From NCBI GenBank assembly GCA_017475235.1, contig JAFVGA010000015.1, forward strand, positions 1-64,000: a stretch of 64,000 nucleotides of DNA, written 5' to 3'. This DNA is from Eubacterium sp. Its GTDB lineage: Bacteria; Bacillota; Clostridia; Lachnospirales; Lachnospiraceae. Below, in pieces: positions 1-8,283 of the stretch. The position numbers were made by a program, and so were the translations under genes. Every line of letters starts with the position of its first letter. Within the stretch, counting starts at the first letter, position 1. The notes under the pieces are model-generated. The model saw only the letters and a list, made by a program, of their open reading frames with translations, ran no database searches and was not told the origin of the DNA.

Positions 1-150
1 AAGTTCGCATCATTTCATAAGAAATGATTTCTGAAATTTTTAGAAATTTCAGGGATGGTTGCTGTTTAGTTATCAATGTTCTTTGTGCGAAATTTTCCTT
101 AAAAAATAACGCAAACTGCCCACAAAATCACGGATTTCGCGACAGCCTAT
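1..150 (-). other. Putative leader of an rRNA operon (partial)
   Basis: No coding sequence is visible. On the minus strand a strong promoter (153-181) is followed by an untranslated stretch that reaches the window edge. It contains AACATTGATAACTAAACAG, which resembles the spacer and leader sequences preceding rRNA genes in Bacilli and Clostridia. Two perfect hairpins lie near the edge (stems 9-16/21-28 and 31-39/44-52), enclosed by TTCGCA (4-9) pairing with TGCGAA (86-91). I infer that a 16S rRNA gene starts just left of the window, but no mature rRNA sequence is present. Confidence 0.4.
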
Positions 151-152
151 TA

Positions 153-181
153 AATATAGCACAGCACAAAAGGCATGTCAA
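153..181 (-). promoter_or_regulatory. Sigma-A promoter, likely rRNA operon
   Basis: The minus strand reads TTGACA (176-181), a 17-nt spacer, then TATATT (153-158). It lies downstream of tRNA-Ser(GGA) and drives transcription toward the left edge, into a region with no ORF, as expected for a stable-RNA promoter. Confidence 0.6.
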
Positions 182-229
182 CAACTTTTCTTTATAAAAA
201 AGAAAATATTTTAGAGAAATACTCTAAAC

Positions 230-317
230 GGAGAAGGAGGGATTTGAACCCTCGCGCCGCTATCAACGACCTACTCCCTTTCCAGGGGAGCCCCTTCAGC
301 CACTTGGGTACTTCTCC
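230..317 (-). tRNA. tRNA-Ser (anticodon GGA)
   Basis: An 88-nt class II tRNA read on the minus strand. The acceptor ends GGAGAAG and CTTCTCC pair fully. The anticodon arm is CTCCC-CTGGAAA-GGGAG, giving anticodon GGA for UCC and UCU codons. A long variable arm and a GGTTCAAATCC T-loop are present. CCA is not encoded. It is the second tRNA-Ser of a tandem pair. Confidence 0.95.
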
Positions 318-370
318 AAGTTGACTAGTTTTCATACTATGTTATATGTGTGTAGAATTTAATCTACAGC

Positions 371-454
371 GGAGAAGGTGGGATTCGAACCCACGGTGGC
401 GTGAACCACACTGGTTTTCAAGACCAGCACCATAAACCACTCGGACACCTCTCC
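371..454 (-). tRNA. tRNA-Ser (anticodon UGA)
   Basis: An 84-nt class II tRNA on the minus strand. GGAGAGG pairs with CTTCTCC (one G-T). The anticodon arm CTGGT-CTTGAAA-ACCAG gives anticodon TGA (UCA and related codons). It has a GGTTCGAATCC T-arm and a short variable arm. A good sigma-A promoter lies directly upstream (487-515), and tRNA-Ser(GGA) follows 53 nt downstream, so the two are probably cotranscribed. Confidence 0.95.
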
Positions 455-486
455 GTGTCCCACTCGTCTAGCGAGCGAACATTAAA

Positions 487-515
487 ATAATACCAAAATT
501 AAAATATAGTGTCAA
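487..515 (-). promoter_or_regulatory. Sigma-A promoter of the tRNA-Ser pair
   Basis: On the minus strand TTGACA (510-515) and TATTAT (487-492) are separated by 17 nt, about 33 bp before tRNA-Ser(UGA). Confidence 0.8.
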
Positions 516-540
516 TACGAATTTTAGGGAATCTTTTTCC

Positions 541-605
541 CCCGAAGGAAAAAATGAGGTGGTTCACTAACAATCGTTCACCACCAACATTTTTTCCTTC
601 TCGGG
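541..605 (-). terminator. Terminator hairpin of the ispD operon, repeat copy 1
   Basis: A long imperfect inverted repeat starts 45 bp after the ispD stop. The outer arm 541-556 pairs with 588-605 (one bulge) and an inner GGTGGT/ACCACC stem closes the loop GAACGATTGTTAGTGA (minus strand). The same loop occurs in two other hairpins of this window (23627-23689 and 30893-30953). Confidence 0.75.
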
Positions 606-649
606 ATAATTATTCTAAAACTTTTTAACACTATTTTTATTCTTTGTTT

Positions 650-1330
650 CTATTTCAATAATGTCTCTGCTATAAGTAAGTCCTCGGGGGTTGTGATTTT
701 TATGTTCTCATATGAGCCTTCTACAAACTTAACTTTCTGCTTACCAAACTGTTCTACTACCATTGCATCGTCAGTTACATTCTGATCTCCGGAGCTGAAC
801 AATTTGATGTATGATTCGTGAACTAAGTCATAGTCAAATGCTTGTGGAGTTTGTGTAATGTAAAGTGTATCTCTATTTGGAGTGTTAATTACATTCTTTG
901 CCTCGTCCACTTCTTTGATAGTATCCTTAACTGGCACACCTGCCACACACGCCTTGTACTCCATTGCTCCATCAATACATCTTTCTATGATCTCGTTTGT
1001 TATCATTGGTCTCGCTGCATCGTGGATCAAAACATAGTCGCCCGTTGTGTGCTCGAGGCCATGGTACACAGAATCGTATCTGTGCGCTCCACCAGTTATA
1101 ACCATCGCAACTTTCTTGAATCCATACTTGTCTACGAATTCAGCTTGTGCGTGTTCTCTCTCACCTTCTGGCACAACCAAAAGAATCTCATCCACTCTTG
1201 AATTCTCAAAAGCATTCAGAGAATACCAAACAACTGGCTTACCGTTTATCTCAATAAACTGTTTCTTTGTGTCACTATGCATTCTTGATCCGCTACCTGC
1301 GGCTAGAACGATTGCTGTAATCTTACTCAT
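650..1330 (-). CDS. ispD: 2-C-methyl-D-erythritol 4-phosphate cytidylyltransferase
   Basis: IspD (226 aa) transfers CMP from CTP to methylerythritol 4-phosphate, the third step of the MEP isoprenoid pathway, in the cytosol. The nucleotide-binding loop LAAGSGSRM is at residues 9-17 with lysines at 22-23. HDAARP (103-108), DTI and TDDA near 166, and KITTPEDL near the C-terminus are all characteristic. The length is normal for the family. Its start codon overlaps the tsaD stop by one base (TAATG), so it is translationally coupled as the last gene of the tsaE-tsaB-rimI-rnz-tsaD-ispD operon. A hairpin terminator follows. No ispF is adjacent. Confidence 0.97.
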   Translation of the reverse strand: MSKITAIVLAAGSGSRMHSDTKKQFIEINGKPVVWYSLNAFENSRVDEILLVVPEGEREHAQAEFVDKYGFKKVAMVITGGAHRYDSVYHGLEHTTGDYVLIHDAARPMITNEIIERCIDGAMEYKACVAGVPVKDTIKEVDEAKNVINTPNRDTLYITQTPQAFDYDLVHESYIKLFSSGDQNVTDDAMVVEQFGKQKVKFVEGSYENIKITTPEDLLIAETLLK

Positions 1331-2349
1331 TATTTCTCTCCTAGTTTCAAATTAGGGATTGCATTTAAATCCCATCCGTGTCTTGTTCCATTTTTATATT
1401 CGAAGTATGCTGCTGAACCTATCATCACTGCATTGTCTGTGCAAAGCTCTGGTGATGGATAATAGAAATCTAATCCTCGCTTCTCGCATTCTTCTTTAAA
1501 TAATTTTCGCAAAGCTGTGTTTGATGCAACTCCGCCAGCCAACACAATCTTCTTAACTCCAGTCTCTTCCACTGCTAGCATTGCTCTCTCCACCAAAGTC
1601 TCAACTACCGACTTCTGGAACGACGCCGCAACATCCTCAGTCACAATCTCTTCGCCCTTCATTGTTCGAGCGTTCAATTCATTTAACACCGCAGACTTAA
1701 CTCCACTGAAACTAAAGTCAAATGGATTGTCCGCAATCTTCGCCTTAGGAAAATCATACGCATTAGGATTTCCATCCTTGGCTGCCTTGTCAATCTTTGG
1801 TCCGCCTGGGTATCCTAGTCCGATTGCACGAGCGACCTTGTCGAAGGCTTCGCCGGCTGCGTCATCTCTAGACTTACCTAGAATCTTGTACTGGCAATAG
1901 TCTTCCACCATCACAAGATGTGTGTGACCACCTGAGACAATCAAGCAAAGGAACGGTGGCTCCAACGTTTTATCTTCAACATAGTTTGCGCACACATGTC
2001 CCTCGATATGATTAACTCCAACCAAAGGAATATCCTTTGCAAAAGCAATGGCCTTTGCCTCGGCCACGCCCACCAAAAGAGCGCCGACCAAACCCGGTCC
2101 GTAAGTAACGCCGATTGCATCAATGTCATCCAAAGTACAACCCGCATCACTCAATGCTTTTTCAATCACAAAGTTTATATTCTCGATATGTTTTCTTGAA
2201 GCAATCTCCGGCACCACTCCACCGTATAGAGTGTGCAAGTCAATCTGCGATGATATAACATTCGACAAAACTTCTCGTCCATTAACAACGACCGCTGCCG
2301 CCGTCTCATCACACGAACTTTCAATTGCTAAAATCTTTACATCTTCCAT
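1330..2349 (-). CDS. tsaD: tRNA N6-adenosine threonylcarbamoyltransferase TsaD
   Basis: TsaD (339 aa) transfers the threonylcarbamoyl group to A37 of ANN-decoding tRNAs to make t6A, with TsaB and TsaE as partners. The N-terminal ASKHA phosphate loop (AIESSCDET, 8-16) and the metal-binding HIEGH (114-118) are intact. SGGHTHLV and [12 protein letters not shown] follow as in the family. All three partner genes (tsaE, tsaB, tsaD) lie in this operon with rimI between them, a common Firmicute arrangement. It begins 20 bp after rnz and overlaps ispD by one base. Confidence 0.98.
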   Translation of the reverse strand: MEDVKILAIESSCDETAAAVVVNGREVLSNVISSQIDLHTLYGGVVPEIASRKHIENINFVIEKALSDAGCTLDDIDAIGVTYGPGLVGALLVGVAEAKAIAFAKDIPLVGVNHIEGHVCANYVEDKTLEPPFLCLIVSGGHTHLVMVEDYCQYKILGKSRDDAAGEAFDKVARAIGLGYPGGPKIDKAAKDGNPNAYDFPKAKIADNPFDFSFSGVKSAVLNELNARTMKGEEIVTEDVAASFQKSVVETLVERAMLAVEETGVKKIVLAGGVASNTALRKLFKEECEKRGLDFYYPSPELCTDNAVMIGSAAYFEYKNGTRHGWDLNAIPNLKLGEK

Positions 2350-2369
2350 AACTGTTTCTTCTATATAAA

Positions 2370-3281
2370 TTAGTCTTCGTCAAAATTTAATTCAACACTC
2401 ATTCCATCTTTGCCGGCCTTTACGTTTGCAAATATATCTTGATACTGCTCTACGTAATCCCAAGGTCTAATCAATGATGGGCTGTAGTGTGTTAGCCACA
2501 TTTCTTTTGGATCAGATTTTGCTGCAATCTCACACGCCTCTTTAAATGTCATATGAGTCTTTTCTTTAGCTTTCTCCTCCATATCTGGTTCGCCATACAT
2601 TCCCTCGCAGATAAATAGGTCAGAGTCTTTGGCGTTCTCAACTATCGAGTCACAAGGTCTAGAGTCTGTGGCATAAGTCACCTTCAAACCACGGCGCGCT
2701 GGACCCATCACCATATCAGGTGTGTAAGTCTTGCCATCCATTTCTACTTCTTCGCCGTTCTGCAACTTGCCCCAACTTTGAACTGGAAGGTCTAGCTCTT
2801 TAGCCTTATCCAAATCGAACTTACCGGCTCTGTCAATTTCTATAGAATAGCCATAGCATAAAACTTTGTGCTTAACCTTGAACGCTTTGATGCGATAACC
2901 GTTAATCTCAAAGCTCTCCTCTGGCTCTTTAATCTCAATAAAGTTTATGTCAAAAGGAATTTCAGGCGCGATAACTCTAAGCGCATTCACCACGCGCTCT
3001 AAGCCCTTTGGTCCAATCATTGTGATAGGCTCAACTCTTTCAGCATTTTTCATTGCAAGCAAAAGGCCAGGCAAACCGCTGATGTGATCCGCGTGATAGT
3101 GCGTGAAACAAATCACATCGATTGGCTTAACTGTCCAACCTTTCTCCTTGATTGCAATCTGAGTAGCCTCGCCACAATCAATCAAAATATTGCTTCCGTT
3201 GTAGCGGCACATAAGTGATGTCAAAAACCTCTTTGGTAGCGGCATCATTCCACCTGTGCCTAGTAAACAAATATCTAGCAT
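2370..3281 (-). CDS. rnz: Ribonuclease Z-like metallo-beta-lactamase protein
   Basis: A 303-aa metallo-beta-lactamase-fold hydrolase, most similar to RNase Z, which removes 3' trailers from tRNA precursors lacking an encoded CCA. The zinc motif THYHADH is at 60-66, inside the longer [14 protein letters not shown] typical of the ElaC family. YATDSRP and a C-terminal LTHYSP supply the other ligands. Both tRNAs in this window lack CCA, which fits a need for RNase Z. It overlaps rimI by 7 nt. Substrate assignment rests on family similarity and location in a tRNA-maturation operon. Confidence 0.88.
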   Translation of the reverse strand: MLDICLLGTGGMMPLPKRFLTSLMCRYNGSNILIDCGEATQIAIKEKGWTVKPIDVICFTHYHADHISGLPGLLLAMKNAERVEPITMIGPKGLERVVNALRVIAPEIPFDINFIEIKEPEESFEINGYRIKAFKVKHKVLCYGYSIEIDRAGKFDLDKAKELDLPVQSWGKLQNGEEVEMDGKTYTPDMVMGPARRGLKVTYATDSRPCDSIVENAKDSDLFICEGMYGEPDMEEKAKEKTHMTFKEACEIAAKSDPKEMWLTHYSPSLIRPWDYVEQYQDIFANVKAGKDGMSVELNFDED

Positions 3282-3733
3282 AATATTTCTCCACTTTCAT
3301 TTTTATAATGCATCAAAACTGCATCTTCTACTGGCCTCTGGTAATACTGCTTTCTTCTGCCGATTACCTCAAACCCTTTTTTCAAATATAATTCAATTGC
3401 TGCTTCGTTGGACTCGCGAACTTCTAAAAACAAATCGCTCACGTCCTTCTTATCAAGATACGCTAAGATGCTGTCAAACAACATCTCGCCAATTCCCTCG
3501 CGACGCCTGTCGGTCTTGACCGCAATACTCAAAAGTTCAGCGTCTGGAACCATCAGCCCCACCGAAGCGTAACCAACCAATTCTTCGCCGTCGTCCGCAG
3601 CAAAGACCTTGGTGTACTTGTTCTCAAATGTTTCCTCAATCATCTCTCTCGACCAAGGAACTGTGAAACTTTCATTCTCAATATTGAAAATTCCATCTAT
3701 ATCATTTTCAGTTGCTTCTCTAACATTAATCAT
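3275..3733 (-). CDS. rimI: Ribosomal protein alanine N-acetyltransferase RimI
   Basis: A 152-aa GNAT acetyltransferase. The acetyl-CoA loop RRREGIGEML is at about residues 76-85, and the C-terminal region has LEVRESNEAAIELYLKKGF, the usual RimI ending (L-x-V-R-x-S-N-x-x-A). RimI acetylates the N-terminal alanine of ribosomal protein S18 and possibly other proteins. It overlaps tsaB by 8 nt and rnz by 7 nt, so the genes are tightly coupled. rimI between tsaB and tsaD is a common arrangement in Firmicutes. Confidence 0.93.
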   Translation of the reverse strand: MINVREATENDIDGIFNIENESFTVPWSREMIEETFENKYTKVFAADDGEELVGYASVGLMVPDAELLSIAVKTDRRREGIGEMLFDSILAYLDKKDVSDLFLEVRESNEAAIELYLKKGFEVIGRRKQYYQRPVEDAVLMHYKNESGEILC

Positions 3734-4424
3734 TTTTCTGTTTCTCTTTTAACTCTCGCTCCGCCTGACTAAGCATCAAATAGTCTGGCGCAAAATCGTC
3801 GGCACTCATCACCTTGCCCTCGTCAAAGTAAACCTTTGCCAAGTATGCAAACGAAGATGCCTTCACATGATTGTCGTCTTCATCGGCAAATGAATATGTA
3901 ACACTCATCTTCTCATCCAAAAGATCGTGGTACGCATCCACACCGTCTCCCAAGAAGATAACTTCTTCATCTATCGCATCTACTAACTCATCGATAGTAA
4001 GAACACATTGATCTTTAATAGTAATAATCTTTTCACCATCAAACTTGTAAAGCCCAGTGAACACTCGCTCTCTTCTCGCATCCATCATTGGACAAACCAA
4101 AACATCCGAGCCCACAACGTTGTAAGCTAACGCCTCCATAGTCGGAACATTCACGATTGGTTTACCTAAAGCCAATCCTAATCCCTTCGCTGTAGCTCCA
4201 CCGATTCGAAGTCCAGTGTATGAACCAGGTCCACCAGTAATCGCAATCGCATCAAGGCTAGACAAATCAAGTCCGGCGTCTCCCTTCAACTTATCAATCA
4301 AAGGAAGCAAAGTCTCGGAGTGCGTTCTCTTATCAAGTGTTATATATTCAGATTTAATTTCACCATCTTCTAACAGCGCAACACTTCCCGCCACCGAAGA
4401 TGAATCGATTGCTAAAATCTTCAT
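3726..4424 (-). CDS. tsaB: tRNA t6A biosynthesis protein TsaB
   Basis: TsaB (232 aa) is the inactive paralogue of TsaD that forms its heterodimer partner and supports t6A synthesis. The N-terminal ILAIDSSSVAGSVALLEDGE and the TGGPGSYTGLRIGGATAKGL segment (about residues 64-83) are hallmarks of the YeaZ family. The HIEGH metal site of TsaD is absent, as expected. It overlaps tsaE by 4 nt (ATGA) and rimI by 8 nt. Confidence 0.96.
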   Translation of the reverse strand: MKILAIDSSSVAGSVALLEDGEIKSEYITLDKRTHSETLLPLIDKLKGDAGLDLSSLDAIAITGGPGSYTGLRIGGATAKGLGLALGKPIVNVPTMEALAYNVVGSDVLVCPMMDARRERVFTGLYKFDGEKIITIKDQCVLTIDELVDAIDEEVIFLGDGVDAYHDLLDEKMSVTYSFADEDDNHVKASSFAYLAKVYFDEGKVMSADDFAPDYLMLSQAERELKEKQKND

Positions 4425-4843
4425 TCTTCTACTGTTATCTTTCGATAATCAAATCCTTTTTCCAAATCTTTTTCTATATTAATATGAATAGACTCCTCCG
4501 GCAACAACTCCTCAATTCTGCTCGACCACTCGACCAAGCAAACACCGTCACCGTAAAAGTATTCTTCATATCCAATATCATACATCTCATCCGGATGTCC
4601 AATTCTGTACACATCAAAGTGATACATTGGCAACCTTCCATCCGTGTATTCTTGAATGATTGTAAATGTTGGGCTAACTACATCGTCCCCTACGCCTAAG
4701 CCTTTGGCGAAGCCTTTGGTAAAGACAGTTTTCCCAACACCCAAATCTCCATCTATGCACACGATTTGACCAGGCTTAGCGTCAGCGCCTAGTTTCTTTC
4801 CCAAATCAAATGTGTCCTTTTCTGATAAAGATTCGTAAACCAT
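4421..4843 (-). CDS. tsaE: tRNA t6A biosynthesis ATPase TsaE
   Basis: TsaE (140 aa) is the small P-loop ATPase of the t6A complex. The Walker A motif GDLGVGKT is at residues 32-39 and is followed by the characteristic SPTFTIIQEY and the HFDVYRI segment. The start at 4843 is preferred over an upstream in-frame start because an AGGAG lies 4-5 nt before it and the upstream extension would run through the ribU terminator hairpin. First gene of the operon, with its own promoter at 4875-4903. Confidence 0.96.
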   Translation of the reverse strand: MVYESLSEKDTFDLGKKLGADAKPGQIVCIDGDLGVGKTVFTKGFAKGLGVGDDVVSPTFTIIQEYTDGRLPMYHFDVYRIGHPDEMYDIGYEEYFYGDGVCLVEWSSRIEELLPEESIHINIEKDLEKGFDYRKITVEE

Positions 4844-4859
4844 ATTTCTCCTAAAAATT

Positions 4860-4890
4860 AAGGGTTGCATACAAATTATATACAACCCTT
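4860..4890 (-). terminator. ribU terminator hairpin overlapping the tsaE promoter
   Basis: AAGGGTTG (4860-4867) pairs with CAACCCTT (4883-4890), extended by ATA/TAT. A T-rich tract follows on the minus strand. It lies between the ribU stop and the tsaE ribosome binding site, and its loop contains the -10 element of the tsaE promoter. Confidence 0.65.
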
Positions 4891-4903
4891 TTTTAACTAT
4901 CAA
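4875..4903 (-). promoter_or_regulatory. Sigma-A promoter of the tsaE operon
   Basis: The minus strand has TTGATA (4898-4903), 17 nt, TATAAT (4875-4880). The -10 box sits inside the loop of the ribU terminator hairpin. The transcript start would be about 25 nt before the tsaE start codon, just enough for the ribosome binding site. Confidence 0.65.
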
Positions 4904-4927
4904 GTTTTTTGTAGGTAGATCGCGAGC

Positions 4928-5512
4928 TTAAATGTGTTTCTTAATGAACTCACTTAGTCTCTTGTAAATAAGTAGTGTGATAAATGAATCAATGAATCCC
5001 TTGATTGCATTGAATGGAACTACTGAGAAAAGAACCAATGTCTTCTTGTCCACAATCAAGTTACTGATTGCTTTACCCATTCCTGCACAGGCCTGATCAT
5101 TCACTCCGTAAAGTGGAAGCATTACAAAGTAGTTTATCAAACCACCAACGATTGCCATACACAAGATACTTACTGCAAGACCCACGATAGCTCCGTGAAC
5201 AGTCTTTTTGTATTTGTAGATGATGCTGGCTGGAATCACAAATGCGCATCCAATCGCAAAGTTTGCAAGTTCTCCTACACCACCAGTTCTTGTGATTAGC
5301 AAGTGAATCAAGTTCTTCACAAGTTCCATTATTCCACCTGCAATAGGTCCTAGGATAAATGAACCAATCATAATTGGGATATCACTTAGGTCCAACTTAT
5401 AAAAGTCCGGTGCAATAAATGGTAATGGTACCTCTATAAAATAGAGAATCACACTAAGTGCTGTGATGACGCCCATTAACGCCATCTTCTTTGTCGTAAA
5501 TAATTTCTTCAT
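4928..5512 (-). CDS. ribU: Riboflavin ECF transporter substrate-binding subunit RibU
   Basis: RibU (194 aa) is the membrane S component that binds riboflavin and docks with the ECF module. The N-terminal MKKLFTTKKMALMGVITAL has the AxxxA-type motif used to contact EcfT, and five to six hydrophobic segments follow. The FMN riboswitch directly upstream supports the riboflavin assignment. The start at 5512 is chosen because GAGGAG lies 6 nt upstream, while any earlier in-frame start would translate the riboswitch. EcfA1, EcfA2 and EcfT are encoded at 37950-40464. Confidence 0.95.
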   Translation of the reverse strand: MKKLFTTKKMALMGVITALSVILYFIEVPLPFIAPDFYKLDLSDIPIMIGSFILGPIAGGIMELVKNLIHLLITRTGGVGELANFAIGCAFVIPASIIYKYKKTVHGAIVGLAVSILCMAIVGGLINYFVMLPLYGVNDQACAGMGKAISNLIVDKKTLVLFSVVPFNAIKGFIDSFITLLIYKRLSEFIKKHI

Positions 5513-5522
5513 TTTAACTCCT

Positions 5523-5640
5523 CTCTCATCCAGACTATACTGTCGGTTATGGAATTTCACCATATCGTGCCTTCGCCGAAGACGCTGGCTTGCTGACTTT
5601 AACAGCCGGTGGGGAATCTAACCCCGCCTCGAAGATGTCT
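5523..5640 (-). promoter_or_regulatory. FMN riboswitch (RFN element)
   Basis: The minus strand contains the conserved FMN aptamer blocks in order: ATCTTCGAGGCGGGG near 5638, GATTCCCCACCGGC, GGTGAAATTCC, then ACCGACAGTATAGTCTGGATG ending near 5523. It precedes ribU and ends about 11 nt before the start codon, covering the ribosome binding site region, so control of translation initiation is likely. No separate terminator hairpin is visible between aptamer and gene. It starts only 9 bp after the lysC stop. Confidence 0.96.
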
Positions 5641-5648
5641 GTATTTAA

Positions 5649-6971
5649 TTATTTTTTAATTTGTACAAAAGCATCGTAGATGGCTCTCATAGCGATTTCG
5701 AAGTCTTCTTCGGCCACACCTATAATGATGTTAAGCTCGGAAGAACCCTGGTCAATCATCTTCACGTTTACTCTAGAGTCGGCCAAAGCCTTAAATAGAA
5801 TAGCCGCTGTACCTCTTGTGCTCTTCATACCTCTACCTACAATAGTAATTAGAGCGAGGTCTGATTCAATATATAATTGATCCGGATGAACTCTGCTATG
5901 AATTTCATCTAGGATTGCTGTCTCTTTACCAGTGAGCGCATCAGTCTGAATAATAACACTCATTGTGTCGATACCTGATGGCATGTGCTCGAAGCTCACG
6001 TCGTTCTTCTCCAAAGATCTAAGAACGTTTCGGCCAAAACCAACAGTGCTGTTCATCTTGTCCTTCTCGATTGTGATAACCGACATGCCCTTCTTGCCGG
6101 CGATACCTGTAATGATATGCTCTGGCTTTTCAGCTGTCTCTGAAACAATCATTGTTCCATGATCTTGTGGTCTGTTTGTATTTCTAATATTTATTGGAAT
6201 GCCTGCTGAACGAACTGGGAAGATTGCATCCTCATGCAAAACTGATGCTCCCATGTAAGCAAGCTCTCGTAACTCTGCGTAAGTAATTGTCTTGATTGGC
6301 TCTGAGTCTTTTACCACTCTTGGATCTGCAATCAAGAATCCACTAACGTCTGTCCAGTTCTCATATAGTTCAGCCTGCGCAGCACGAGCTACGATTGAAC
6401 CTGTGATATCTGAACCGCCTCTTGAGAAAGTCTTGATTGTTCCGTTTGGCATTGAACCGTAGAAACCAGGGATAACTGCATTCTCGCTCTCCTCTAGTTT
6501 AGGACGAAGCTTTGCTCTTGTCTTATCCCAATCATACTTTCCGGCATCGTCAAAGAATATATACTTAGCCGCATCCAAGAATTGATATCCAAGGTAAGCA
6601 GCCAAAATCTTACTATTTAAAAACTCGCCACGGCTGGCAGCGTAATCACGACCTGCCATATTTGAGAAAGATGCTTTGATTTTGTCGAAGTCAGCATCAA
6701 GTTCAATATCGATGCCAAGTTCAGAAATGATTCCGTCGTATCTTTCTTTTATCTTTGCAAGCAAGTCTTCAAAAGGCTCATCGTTCACAGCCTTATCGTA
6801 ACATTCGTATAGCATATCAGTTACTTTGATATCGCCCTTCTCCCTCTTACCAGGAGCAGAAGCCACGATAAACTTGCGCTTGTCATCAGCCTTTACTATA
6901 TCTGCAACTTTTTTAAATTGTCCCGCGTCCGCTAAAGAGCTTCCGCCAAACTTTGCAACTTTTACTTCCAT
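5649..6971 (-). CDS. lysC: Aspartate kinase
   Basis: LysC (440 aa) phosphorylates aspartate, the first step toward lysine, threonine and methionine. The amino acid kinase signature KFGGSS is at residues 7-12 and the FSRGGSDITGSIVA substrate loop near 185. The C-terminal quarter has two ACT-like segments (MSVITIEKDKMN and LALITIVGRGM), which normally bind lysine or threonine for feedback control. Located 13 bp after hom in the same orientation, so hom-lysC form an operon. No lysine or T-box riboswitch is seen upstream of the pair. Confidence 0.96.
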   Translation of the reverse strand: MEVKVAKFGGSSLADAGQFKKVADIVKADDKRKFIVASAPGKREKGDIKVTDMLYECYDKAVNDEPFEDLLAKIKERYDGIISELGIDIELDADFDKIKASFSNMAGRDYAASRGEFLNSKILAAYLGYQFLDAAKYIFFDDAGKYDWDKTRAKLRPKLEESENAVIPGFYGSMPNGTIKTFSRGGSDITGSIVARAAQAELYENWTDVSGFLIADPRVVKDSEPIKTITYAELRELAYMGASVLHEDAIFPVRSAGIPINIRNTNRPQDHGTMIVSETAEKPEHIITGIAGKKGMSVITIEKDKMNSTVGFGRNVLRSLEKNDVSFEHMPSGIDTMSVIIQTDALTGKETAILDEIHSRVHPDQLYIESDLALITIVGRGMKSTRGTAAILFKALADSRVNVKMIDQGSSELNIIIGVAEEDFEIAMRAIYDAFVQIKK

Positions 6972-6984
6972 AATTAACCTCTAT

Positions 6985-8184
6985 TTAATCATCTAATCTA
7001 ATTCTTGAAACTATACCAAGTGTACCAGCCTTTGCCTTGAAGTCATTCTCTGACATCACTGATGTAACGAAACCGATCTCTCCGTCCACACCACCGTCAA
7101 CAAAGTCGACATCTTTGAAGACGTCTCTTACCTTGTCCTTCGACGCAGTCGTTCTCACAAAGAATTTCTTCTTAGAGAATGAGAAATCTTCTAGTTCCTG
7201 CTTGTCCGCAGACCACTGAATTGTAGTTGATGTGTTAAGGTGTCTTACGCAGTCCACCACGTCACTAACCACAGCACTGGCCGTTGGAAGTTTGCCAGCT
7301 CCGCTTCCGATAAAGGCAATGTCGCCCACCATATTCCCGCGAACCAAAATACCATTTGTCACGCCCTGAATTGGGTATAGCGGGTGACCTTCTTTAAGTA
7401 GCATTGGAGCCACAAAAGCTGTCACTCTCTTACCATCCATCTTACTGCAAGCAATAAGTTTGATAGTCATGTCCATAGCCTTCGCATATTTAAAGTCATC
7501 AGAAGTAATCTCTGAGATTCCTTCTGTATAAATCTCTTCAAAGTTCACTGTCTTCTCAGTAGCAAGTGAAGTCAAAATCGCAATTTTTCTGACTGCGTCG
7601 AAACCTTCAATATCAGCTTCAGGGTTTCTCTCCGCATAGCCAAGATCTTGCGCCTGCTTCAAAGTACTGTCAAAGTCAGCTCCCTCTTTTTCCATCTTAG
7701 TTAAGATGTAGTTTGTAGTACCATTCATGATACCAGCAATCTCTTGAATTCTATCTGCAGTAATGTGCATATTGATTGGACGAATAATTGGAATTCCACC
7801 ACCAACAGCAGCTTCGAATAAGAAGTTTCTGTTGTGAGAAATTGCAATGTCAATCAACTCTGCGCCATACTTAGCAACTAACTCTTTGTTTGATGTAGCA
7901 ACACTCTTGCCAGCCTCCAGGGCAGACTTAACAAACTCGTACGCAGGATGCAAACCACCCATAACTTCGATAACAACTTCTACTTCTGGGTCGTTTAAAA
8001 TCACATCGTAATCGTGCACGAGCACATCTTCACAAGGGTCACCAGGGAATTCTCTTAAGTCTAAAACATACTTAATATCAATCTCTTCCCCAGATTTCTT
8101 GTTAACAATGTCATTATTCTCTTTTATGATTTGGAATACTCCAGAACCAACTGTTCCGTATCCCAGTATTGCTACTTTAATCAT
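6985..8184 (-). CDS. hom: Homoserine dehydrogenase
   Basis: Hom (399 aa) reduces aspartate semialdehyde to homoserine for threonine and methionine synthesis. The NAD(P)-binding loop GYGTVGSG is at residues 8-15. GGGIPIIRP and NGTTNYILTKM, followed by AQDLGYAERNPEADIEGFDA, form the catalytic and substrate-binding region. The C-terminus (about 320-399) resembles an ACT-type tail but is short. First gene of the hom-lysC operon, preceded by AAGGAG and a TTGATA-17-TAAATT promoter. Confidence 0.97.
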   Translation of the reverse strand: MIKVAILGYGTVGSGVFQIIKENNDIVNKKSGEEIDIKYVLDLREFPGDPCEDVLVHDYDVILNDPEVEVVIEVMGGLHPAYEFVKSALEAGKSVATSNKELVAKYGAELIDIAISHNRNFLFEAAVGGGIPIIRPINMHITADRIQEIAGIMNGTTNYILTKMEKEGADFDSTLKQAQDLGYAERNPEADIEGFDAVRKIAILTSLATEKTVNFEEIYTEGISEITSDDFKYAKAMDMTIKLIACSKMDGKRVTAFVAPMLLKEGHPLYPIQGVTNGILVRGNMVGDIAFIGSGAGKLPTASAVVSDVVDCVRHLNTSTTIQWSADKQELEDFSFSKKKFFVRTTASKDKVRDVFKDVDFVDGGVDGEIGFVTSVMSENDFKAKAGTLGIVSRIRLDD

Positions 8185-8213
8185 AATAGTCTCCTTATTA
8201 AGTATTACTAACT

Positions 8214-8242
8214 AATTTACCAAAAATAAAGGGTTTTATCAA
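8214..8242 (-). promoter_or_regulatory. Promoter of hom-lysC
   Basis: The minus strand reads TTGATA (8237-8242), 17 nt, TAAATT (8214-8219). The spacer holds CCTTTATTTTTGG (8220-8232), the same 13 bp found just upstream of the surface-protein gene near 62057-62069. Confidence 0.7.
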
Positions 8243-8283
8243 TAGAAACTTTGATAAATCTTTAACAATGGTGGCTGGCCAAC

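Noticed and set aside
8185..8283. T-box or lysine riboswitch for hom-lysC
   Set aside because: The promoter-to-start distance is too short and no conserved T-box sequence (TGGNACCGCG) is present.
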